From: Zhengitettix transpicula
Lineage: Eukaryota > Arthropoda > Insecta > Orthoptera > Tetrigidae
DNA length: 64,000 nt
NCBI GenBank assembly: GCA_037074705.1
Contig: CM073595.1
Location: forward strand, 68,310,139-68,374,138
Reading direction: 5' to 3'
Made by a program: the position numbers and the translations under genes. Below are positions 57,801-64,000 of the stretch, piece by piece. The notes beneath the pieces were generated by a model. It searched no databases, was not told the DNA's origin, and was given only the letters and a program-made list of their open reading frames with translations. The stretch's first letter is position 1; every line of letters starts with the position of its first letter.

Positions 57801-58681
57801 TGTTTTTCAAAATAATTTTAAGAGCAATCAGGTTAATGGTAATAGTGCACATTTATTTAAAAGACAACTAGCTATCTAAACGAGCTTACATGAAATCCAA
57901 AAATTATTTGTCACAAGTTGATCAGTTTACTGGCATGTTTGTTGGTACCAGGAAGATAGTTTGTGATGGTAGGATTCAAATCCATCTACATTCATTTGGC
58001 AACGTAAAAAATATTTGTTGGTACCGACAGTTGAATTATCAGTCTCGCTATATGTGAACTAAATACACCCCCAGTAGCCAAGTACTTCAAATAACACATT
58101 TACGCTGTGAATTATATATTTCCCTTTCATTGAGAGAAAGAAATCCTCACCATTTGAAATGTCTTTTGTATCTCTCACATCTACCAGTTCTTCTAAACAA
58201 TCTGTTTCTTAATTTTTGATTCATAGAATTCCACCTCTCTTCAGTTTCTTTCTCTCAAACAGACAAAGTAGCACCTGCAAAATTATGTCTCCAATACAAA
58301 CACACCATTGTCAACATTTGAAAACTTTCAGAAGGTATTTTTTATTCAAGTTTTACCAAATTTTTAGTGAATAATTTATTAAATATTATATTGTTGAAAT
58401 CTATAATTCGCTTATTTAATTTATCACGATGTCATTTCACAGTGAAAATTTCTGTTTCTACTCCTGGAATGTCTCACAAAAATTTAGTTCCCAACTGTCA
58501 TTCATACGTTTGGTCAAATGTTTGAGGAACACATGTCTTTAGACATAATTCCAATTCTTATTATTTTTAGAAAAAAAAAGTCTCTTAGATTATATATTAA
58601 CTAATTAATTTAGATTCGTGATACAGCAAAAATATATTAATATAATGAATGAAATGACTACTGACCAGTGATGAACTTCAT
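38576..58681 (-). CDS. vitellogenin-like large lipid-transfer protein
   Basis: Secreted lipid-transfer protein. 23 coding exons close in phase (4419 nt, 1472 aa): 58666-58681, 56833-57023, 56294-56545, 55383-55690, 55174-55312, 54510-54691, 53830-53998, 52894-53044, 52128-52315, 51105-51322, 49946-50165, 49306-49528, 48530-48737, 47434-47600, 46918-47057, 46339-46466, 44820-44946, 44515-44745, 42705-43019, 41564-41948, 41386-41537, 39132-39259, 38576-38756. A signal peptide (MKFITGLCCTVLLCLIG) is split by intron 1. The Vitellogenin_N module follows (NGVEYIYKYRS; RTIHGARTVEYTV; helical domain with NFFYTSMVSLVES), then a DUF1943-like region. A VWD domain (about 1321-1472) runs from CVTNTQKIRTFD to GQVCGLCTNN. 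No poly-Ser tract or DGxR is seen, unlike yolk vitellogenins; the protein ends with the VWD. This favours the Vg-like/crossveinless-d type. Confidence 0.92.
39132..39259 (-). other. VWD-encoding exon 22 of the vitellogenin-like gene
   Basis: Encodes SIKLYSGKNIIEI ... YEIEVNGKSIILSS, the central beta-strands of the VWD domain. It is too short to stand out as an open frame and is recovered from its TTTCAG acceptor and the AA|GTAAGA donor, in phase with both neighbours. Confidence 0.85.
39317..39377. repeat. (AT)n microsatellite
   Basis: About 30 AT units in the intron between exons 21 and 22 of the vitellogenin-like gene. Confidence 0.9.
39810..40950 (-). mobile_element. pogo/Tigger-type DNA transposon remnant
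   Basis: Lies inside the vitellogenin-like intron between exons 21 and 22, same strand. Pieces in order: a CENP-B/psq-like DNA-binding region (ISQPLLSKLLKNRDIILQAA; KTEVESALRMWFTNVHEK), then LEEDWPKI and the first DDE aspartate block VYNADETGLYFCALP with SKDVLCCTN. A C-terminal piece starts at MAVNENITAPAAQ. The remaining catalytic region is missing and frames are interrupted, so the copy is dead. Terminal inverted repeats were not identified. Confidence 0.7.
41214..41262 (-). repeat. PLE family B2 tail fragment
   Basis: Minus strand: GGACCAACTTTTGATTTCAG followed by GGTAAGTTG matches the tail of the copies at 43405 and 57190. It lies 0.1 kb downstream, in transcript sense, of vitellogenin-like exon 21. 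Confidence 0.5.
43315..43495. repeat. inverted PLE tails (family B/B2) in an intron
   Basis: A minus-sense piece (GGCAGTTTACTTACCTTAAA..., compare 62450-62500) meets a plus-sense piece (GACTGGACCAACTGTTGATT, TCAGGTAAG, compare 57190) at about 43395. The sequence GAAACTTTATTTC lies at the junction. It sits in the large intron between exons 18 and 19. Confidence 0.55.
43560..43862. repeat. inverted PLE repeat pair (family B)
   Basis: The minus-sense half (43560-43690) and plus-sense half (43700-43862) mirror each other through GTGGCTTACCTGAAATTGAA / TTCAATTTCAGGTAAGCCAC. The left half has an intact hammerhead core (43649-43677); the right half keeps only CCTCC, GAAA. The right end runs into an AT/GTAT microsatellite. 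Confidence 0.7.
43649..43677 (-). ncRNA. hammerhead-ribozyme-like core
   Basis: Minus strand: CTGAAGA, A, GGAG, loop, CTCT-type strand, GAAA. About four stem II pairs including a G-U. It is sense to the vitellogenin-like pre-mRNA, in an intron. Confidence 0.55.
43864..43968. repeat. (AT)n/(GTAT)n microsatellite
   Basis: About 100 nt of AT with interspersed GTAT units, between a PLE repeat and an LTR-like segment. Confidence 0.9.
43969..44270 (+). mobile_element. LTR retrotransposon fragment: LTR plus primer-binding site
   Basis: A block that is GC-richer in its first half begins TGTAACATG and ends TTAC at 44250. One base later comes TGGCACCCAAACATG (44252-44266), close to the TGGCGCCCAACGTG-type primer-binding site of Gypsy-like elements. 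This is the order LTR then PBS. No gag or pol follows before the next AT run. Decayed and partial. Confidence 0.5.
44984..45015. repeat. (AT)n microsatellite
   Basis: About 15 AT units just upstream of a LINE remnant. Confidence 0.9.
45095..45780 (+). mobile_element. decayed Jockey-type LINE RT fragment
   Basis: Frames around 45140-45330 spell TVLFVDDITILYQKSSL, LQSALNSLDSWNK then WRININSSKS and IPLTLKNYKLP. This is the catalytic [FY]xDD box and downstream landmarks of a Jockey-type RT, with stops. A C16 run (45518-45533) and C-rich low-complexity sequence follow. It lies antisense in the intron between exons 16 and 17 of the vitellogenin-like gene. Confidence 0.6.
51795..51840. repeat. (AT)n microsatellite
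   Basis: About 20 AT units in the intron between exons 9 and 10 of the vitellogenin-like gene. Confidence 0.9.
57113..57245 (+). repeat. PLE terminal-repeat copy (family B2)
   Basis: Same phrases as 22335-22480 (GTTCAGATCTTCCTTCCTGA; GACTGGACCAACTATTGATT; TCAGGTAAG; CCTATCCAAATGTGTT). The hammerhead core is degraded (CTGACAA; AAAA for GAAA). It lies in intron 1 of the vitellogenin-like gene. Confidence 0.65.
57262..57480. repeat. inverted PLE repeat pair (family B) with overlapping hammerheads
   Basis: The minus-sense and plus-sense halves meet at the shared CTTCAGGA (57313-57320). The minus core (57289-57318) is intact. The plus core (57313-57345) keeps a perfect 6-bp stem II (GGAGGC/GCCTCC) but has CTTCAGGA for CTGANGA and TAAA for GAAA. 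The copy ends at a short (AT)n. Confidence 0.7.
57289..57318 (-). ncRNA. hammerhead-ribozyme-like core, best stem II
   Basis: Minus strand: CTGAAGA, C, GGAGGC, a 6-nt loop, GCCTCT, GAAA. Stem II has six pairs (one G-U). It is sense to the vitellogenin-like pre-mRNA, within intron 1. Confidence 0.62.
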
Positions 58682-58689
58682 GGCTTCTT

Positions 58690-60820
58690 GTCTGGATAGG
58701 TACTGGGAACTGGTCAATGTCCAATGCTTATCTAATGCACCCCACTATTCCCTGTCATGTGTCTTGGGCACTTCTTTAATCATATAATGCTCAAATAATT
58801 ATATATGTATATGTGTCTACGTATTTAATGTAGTATGAATAATTCTTTTTTGTGATTAAGCTGGACAGGAGGAAATTAAAGTCCGCTTTACATTCAATAT
58901 TAAAATAAACTAATTTTAAAAAGTTTTGTGCTCGTAATGGTTCTTAATAATTTAATGAGACAGTGACCTTTAGCCTTGGATTTTTCGACAAAGTAGACGC
59001 GTTGATCCTGACCTTTCCGATAGGGTGACCTTCCTCCAAGACTATGACCCGAAATAAAGATTAAGAAGGAAATTTGAGTAGAAAGAGTGTGTAACACTTG
59101 ATGCGTAAATCTGGAAACTCACAAAGTTCCGATAATGTGAAATCTTTAGAATGCAACGCAATCGAATAATAAACTTTTTTCGTCTTAATACCTTGATGTT
59201 CATTGGTACTTTGCAATTCATTTGAAGAATAGTGTTGGGATGTAAGGATCTGTCTGGCTCGCTATCTGTCTGCTCTTTTTGCTTTAGAGTCACGGCCTGG
59301 GCAGCGTAGGAATTATTACGTGTTTTTAATCAGTATACTGTAAATGCTTTCCACCGCAGTTCGCACACTTGACCGTAAAGTAGGAGTGCAAGAAAATATG
59401 TCATCCGAACTTGAGGCATTAAGGCAAGACTGTACAGTTTCTAGGGGCCAAGTCTCCTAACTGGAAGCGACGGCAACAGCAAAAGCGAAATCAAAATACA
59501 ATTTGAACCATTCAACAATTTTTAAAAAAATATTATTTTAAAGCCGTTACAACTTTCAGAAGAAAAATATAATTCGTTCATTTTGCTTTTTTAAAACAAA
59601 TATCACAATTGAAGGCTATTTTAAAGAACAAAAACATTTTCGGGGCGACATTTCGAAGACTTCCATCATAACGAGAAAATCTCCCGCACAATTCTGCATA
59701 CAGTAGATAACAGATTTCGTGGATTGTGACAGCTCGATTATGTATGACCATATTTGAGCGTGATTGAGGTTGGGAAAATCTTATGGATTACAGAGTCACA
59801 AAGTGAAGGTTCTTTATCAGTCGCTACCTCGGAAACCCTGGACAGCTTCATTTCCTAAAATATTTATGCTACTTTATTATGTTATTTAAGTCCACACTAT
59901 AGTTGGGCTAGCATAAGGTTTTAACCTCTCCTCAGGCACAATATTCTCTTAAAACTACTACTTTTCTTATCATTATAGGTAGTTACTTATTTTTACCTAT
60001 ATTTATTTCGTTATTTTATATTATTAGTTTTATTTTAAAGTTATCTGTAGCTTTCAGGACGGATGTGTATGGTTAGATTGAACATCAACTCGTCCAGAGG
60101 TCCATCAGAATGTATATCCTAGCTTAAACCTTCTGAAAGCTGCATTTTGAGTTTATTCCTCTACTAGCATCTTTGCGATTTTCCTTGCGTGAGTCGAGGA
60201 CAGAACTCTAAATCCGTAAGAATACCGATTTCTTGGAGCCACATATCATCAGGTGTCTGACAATACCTGACACGAAATCATCACAGAGTAGAACATCTGA
60301 TTCCAATAAGACAGTGGAAATGACTGGTACTGACAATCGAAAATGAAGTCATATTACGACGGTTCTAGCGACTAGCCATAGATTTTGTCGGCAATATTCT
60401 CGAGCGAAAAAAAAATGGCAGAACATTTGTGTACAATCTGAAATGTGAGGACTGAGGCAATCATTAGGAAAGATTGCGCTACATGATGTAGTGTGAACGC
60501 TTGTGATACGGTAGAGATAGCCCACTCAGCATAGTTCACATGTTCTCTTTTCTTTATAATTTATAGTCGGCAAAGAATGTTACAGCACTTCCTATTTACA
60601 TGAATCATTCCTGGAGGCGAGCAGCAATGAAAGATCTCGCTAAAAAATATGATGTGTCTGTGGATTAAGAGATTATGGACAAATGTCCCCCTCTGAAAAA
60701 ATAACTCGTGTTTTCGTTTTTTGATTTTCCAGAATGAAAACAGTGCAAGGGACAATCCCACTTGCAACATAGTACCCGACGACCACGACATAGAAAATGC
60801 TAGATAGGAAGGAGAGAGCG
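58690..60820. other. intergenic sequence, largely unassigned
   Basis: Upstream of the vitellogenin-like start codon. No exon recognised. 59390-59480 (SSELEALRQDC ... VSRG) is a short frame without family signal. A possible degraded hammerhead lies at 60229-60252 on minus (CTGATGA ... UGG/CCA stem ... GAAA). Confidence 0.35.
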
Positions 60821-60880
60821 AAGTCGACTTACCTGAAATCAATAGTTGGTCCAGTCAAACAGAGGTGACAATAGTACAAG
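60820..60880 (-). repeat. PLE family B2 tail fragment
   Basis: Minus strand: GACTGGACCAACTATTGATT then TCAGGTAAGTCGACTTCGC, matching the tails at 43410 and 57190. Confidence 0.55.
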
Positions 60881-61639
60881 AGCGAGAGCTCTATTTGCCA
60901 GGAAGGTCTAAACTATATGCCGACAAATTCAATTTAAACAATATTATGTTTAAATTTAATTTTCTATTTTTGTATTGTAATTTTTTAGTTGAAAATGGCA
61001 TATGATCCAAAAGCTTCCCATTAAACATGTTTCTAAATAAATATTTTTCTCTCTCAATTTGTATTATCTTTGAAAATGCAGCTATTATTATAATGTTGGT
61101 TATTATCTATAACTAAAACAAATTACGTACATAAAATAAAGCCAATATAAATACTACATAAAAGATTACCAACATTTCATCACAATAAACTCATCTGCTT
61201 CTTCTGTGACTTGTTTTTAAACTCTTCTTCTTTTGGAGTGGAACATTAATCCAAGTGCTACAAACAGATCAACATCTACCACAGCCAATTATATGTAGAA
61301 AAAATATCAAATCGAGGATATTGTCGGTTTGTAGCTAATGGAAATGAGGATCCGTCCTCTCCTTGGGCTTCGAGTTTGTGCTGCACGTCCACAAATGACA
61401 CAAGAACAGCTATCAAGTCAAAAACAATTTAACTTCTACTCATGCTGTTACCTTCTCATTCCATCCTCGTCATTTTACAATAGGGTTCTTTTAAAAATAA
61501 TTATGGGGTCAACAACTACTGTCTCATTGTTCGTTTGCCAAACTGATTCCCCCTACCAACTCGGGAGGCAATGTCCTTGTATTGATATCTGTCACACCAC
61601 CTGATTTTATCACCAAAGATTTACTAAAAATAAATGTAT

Positions 61640-61965
61640 TTTACATTCTCCCTCTACCTTCTAAGAAACTAATAATAAGAAATATAGCCAAATTCAGACA
61701 AAAGAAGTGATAATATAAATACCACACAATGTTTCTGGAAGCCTTGTTCCTTTCTTCAGGGTGAAGAAAATGTAAAAGCATAGAGAGACACAACTGCATG
61801 AGTAAGCTTTTAAGTTTTGACAACTGACTCGTGCAGTTGTATCTCTCTATGATCTTGCTTTTTTCTGTACCAGAATAAAGGCTTCCTGAAACGTTGTGTG
61901 GTATTTATATTATCACTTCTTTTGTCTATCTTTCTTATTATTAATTTCCATCAGACATACACTTT
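61640..61965. repeat. inverted PLE repeat pair (family C)
   Basis: The arms share TACCACACAATGTTTC / GAAACGTTGTGTGGTA, TATTTATATTATCACTTC and TCTTATTATTA. The left arm (minus) has an intact hammerhead-like core (61731-61759); the right arm keeps GCTTCCTGAAACG but lost CTGANGA. A degraded copy is at 28130-28365. Confidence 0.65.
61731..61759 (-). ncRNA. hammerhead-ribozyme-like core
   Basis: Minus strand: CTGAAGA, AA, GGAA, loop, TTCC, A, GAAAC. Core bases are intact; stem II has 4 pairs with one extra base on each side. Confidence 0.5.
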
Positions 61966-62442
61966 TTCACTTCTAAGAATCTATTGATTGTAGGGAAAAA
62001 CGTAGAATTTTATTTTGGTAAATTTAATTTTGTATAAAATGTGCTGTTTTTCTAGAACCTATATAATTTGATACTTTGAAGAAAATCTGAAAAAATCTAC
62101 ATTTTAATACCCCTCTAAAGAAGCTTTTAATGTTTAGCACACAACAGTGCCAAATTTCAAAACAACACAATTTTTATTATCAGCATTATGTTCGACATTC
62201 ACTGCCTAATTAAAGGATAATACATCTGTTCACACATTTGCTATTGCAATGAAAACTTTATGCACAATATATATCAACAAAATGGCCCGGGAAAAGAAAT
62301 ATTTGTTGACATAATGCGATAATGTTGAGAAATAAATTTTTCAATGGAAAATTTATTAGCTATATTTACCAGAATATCAATCCTAACCAAATGAGTTATC
62401 AATTTGACCTTGTCACATTTCCTTATTTGGAAAAGAAAGAGG

Positions 62443-62710
62443 GATGACAGAGAGCAGTTGACTTACCTTAAATCAACAGGTGGCGTAAGCTGGGACAAAA
62501 TAAAATTGCAATTTTTCAAGGGCCTCAGCTGCATCTTCAAAATAGTAGGTCTGAACTGCATGCTGTGGAGTGTTTCTCCTTTCTCCTGAAGAAGGAGGCT
62601 AGTGCTTCTGAAAATTTGAAGAACTTCCTTCTGTCCTAAGTGGCAACGATGAGCTTCAATTTCAGATAAGCCACCACCTTTCTCTCTTTCCTTTCCATAC
62701 AAATTATTTA
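62443..62710. repeat. PLE repeat pair (family B)
   Basis: The minus-sense part (62443-62530) includes GACTTACCTTAAATCAAC. The plus-sense part (62575-62710) includes the hammerhead core, AAAATTTGAAGAACTTCC, TTTCAGATAAGCCACC and CTTTCCATAC. Confidence 0.65.
62586..62613 (+). ncRNA. hammerhead-ribozyme-like core
   Basis: CTGAAGA, A, GGAGGC, TAGT, GCTTCT, GAAA. Six stem II pairs including two G-U. Confidence 0.6.
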
Positions 62711-63032
62711 TTTTTTATATAGGTAGTTTCTTCAATTAAATAACAAGACCATGTAAAGACTTGAGTAAAAAAAATTTATTGCATGTAAGGTACTTGGTAA
62801 CAATTTTCCTCTTATTTCTCCGTTAATTAACACCCATCCTTGAAAATTTTGCGATGATTTTAAACAGTGTTGATTCAAATGCAGTTATATGTCTACCTAG
62901 ATATAGACAAAAGACTGCTTAAATGCTCTAGGCATGTTAAACAAAAGTGTACATTTATAAGAAAATGTCATGAGCACTTTGTAAACACTGGCAATTCTTA
63001 ACCCACAAAATGGTATTTTTTTAAAAACTAAT

Positions 63033-63954
63033 TTATGTGGAACTCGACGATGTTGTGGCACTCGTCTCTAAACTATCACGAATTTTTGTAATATTCTCGA
63101 TGGCTTCCCTGCAAAGCAAACATTAATTGTTGTTAAATATTACTCAGATAAATTTTCTATTATTATTGTAAGTTACATCACAATGGTTCAGTCCAAAACA
63201 GTAAGACAAAAATGTTTTCTACATGATAAAATTATTATAATTACTTTCAATTGTTTGAGACACACCTACTGAATTGAACTACATACAATTCATAAAAATA
63301 GATAAAATTACCATTACAAATTTTCTTTTATGATCACTACATTACTTTTATATTATAACAACTAATTAAAGAATATATAAATAAAAGGCAATTGTACAAT
63401 ACTTGAAAAATTGACAAGTTCTGAGATATTATTACAATAATAAAATTTGTTCCTAAATATTAAATTGTGGAGGAAACCAGCAACCAACCAAATTCTTGGG
63501 TTACATTTTGTTTTTATTCAAGGCAAAGCCAGAAAATACTATTCAAAGACGTAAATCCTTTTAGTATTCAATCACACTCTGACCAACATACTCATACAAA
63601 TGACACTGTCATAAGATAGTCTACATTAATATAAACCATACATCAGCCAACAAGGAATCCATAAAGGTTCAAGAATAATAAGAAACAAAATCAACTGCTA
63701 AGATGAAACTCTATTTTCTTCCAAATAAATGTACTATAACATTATAGCACTATTTGGTGTTGATAGAAAAATCTAATCAACATTTGAAATACAAAAGATT
63801 GACATCATACAAATGTAATTAAATTTACTTACCTGCCAGCTGGAGTGTTAGTATCTATAGATTGAGCTATGTTCTTGAGTTGATTGATAAACATTTGCAA
63901 CTGAGGTCGGCTGCTGGACTGTTGAAACCACCATCTTGGGAATGTTGAAACTAC
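63033..63954 (-). CDS. last two exons of an unrecognised gene (continues beyond window)
   Basis: Two exons join in phase: 63833-63954 (acceptor TTTTTCAG, donor GGCAG|GTAAGT) and 63033-63108 (acceptor TTTGCAG, stop TAA). The tail reads VVSTFPRWWFQQ, then RPQLQMFINQLKNIAQSID, TPAGREAIENITKIRDSLE and a Ser/Thr end. Amphipathic helices and the final AGREAIENI..IR..L pattern faintly recall the C-terminus of M1 aminopeptidases, but this is too little to name the family. The 5' remainder lies past 64000. The exon pair is well supported by phase and splice signals; the function is unknown. Confidence 0.65.
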
Positions 63955-64000
63955 CTGAAAAATTTAAATTCAGATTGTTGTAGTATAGCAGTATTTTTGT

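Noticed and set aside
57940..58010. tRNA-like B box (GGATTCAAATCC)
   Set aside because: No A box at the proper distance and no cloverleaf pairing.
60229..60252. Additional hammerhead on minus
   Set aside because: CTGATGA and GAAA are present, but stem II is only three pairs with unpaired bases on both sides; kept only as a remark.

Overview
The window is nuclear DNA of an insect. It is AT-rich and carries split genes with GT..AG introns, (AT)n microsatellites, a metazoan RpL7A, an insect-style aquaporin and a vitellogenin-family lipid-transfer protein. Retroelements are dense, especially Penelope-like elements (PLEs) with hammerhead-ribozyme-like repeats. A hemimetabolous insect such as a cockroach or termite would fit, but I cannot fix the species.

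Layout. 0-3.5 kb is retroelement debris: a PLE GIY-YIG endonuclease remnant, a LINE reverse-transcriptase remnant, and a palindrome made of two inverted hammerhead-like units. 3.6-7.85 kb is a plus-strand aquaporin gene with a GC-rich promoter (CCAAT box, CRE), a non-coding first exon and six coding exons. 7.9-16 kb is AT-rich DNA in which I see no gene. 16.3-26.1 kb is a complete minus-strand Ro60 (TROVE) gene of nine coding exons and 529 aa; a PLE with an endonuclease remnant lies in one intron and a MITE-like element in another. 27.8-31.5 kb is minus-strand RpL7A (six coding exons, 268 aa). Two of its introns hold box C/D snoRNAs whose guides match 18S and 28S rRNA, and a third intron holds a weaker candidate. 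32.0-35.4 kb is a GC-rich Jockey-type LINE whose RT core has been deleted, next to a tRNA-derived SINE-like head. 35.4-38.5 kb is AT-rich with a decayed Jockey 3' fragment and a MITE. 38.6-58.7 kb is a complete minus-strand vitellogenin-like gene (23 coding exons, 1472 aa: signal peptide, lipid-transfer N-module, DUF1943-like region, terminal VWD). Its introns contain pogo/Tigger, LINE, LTR and PLE pieces. 58.7-63 kb is intergenic with more PLE repeats. 63.03-63.95 kb holds the last two exons of an unrecognised minus-strand gene that runs out of the window.

The four complete genes are unrelated housekeeping or physiological genes: water transport, RNA quality control, ribosome and rRNA modification, and extracellular lipid or yolk-type protein. 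All exon models were built by hand from splice signals with reading phase carried across every junction, so they are internally consistent but untested by transcripts. The least ordinary content is the number and variety of hammerhead-like PLE repeats (at least five sequence families, several intact cores, several inverted pairs) and the snoRNAs nested in RpL7A.
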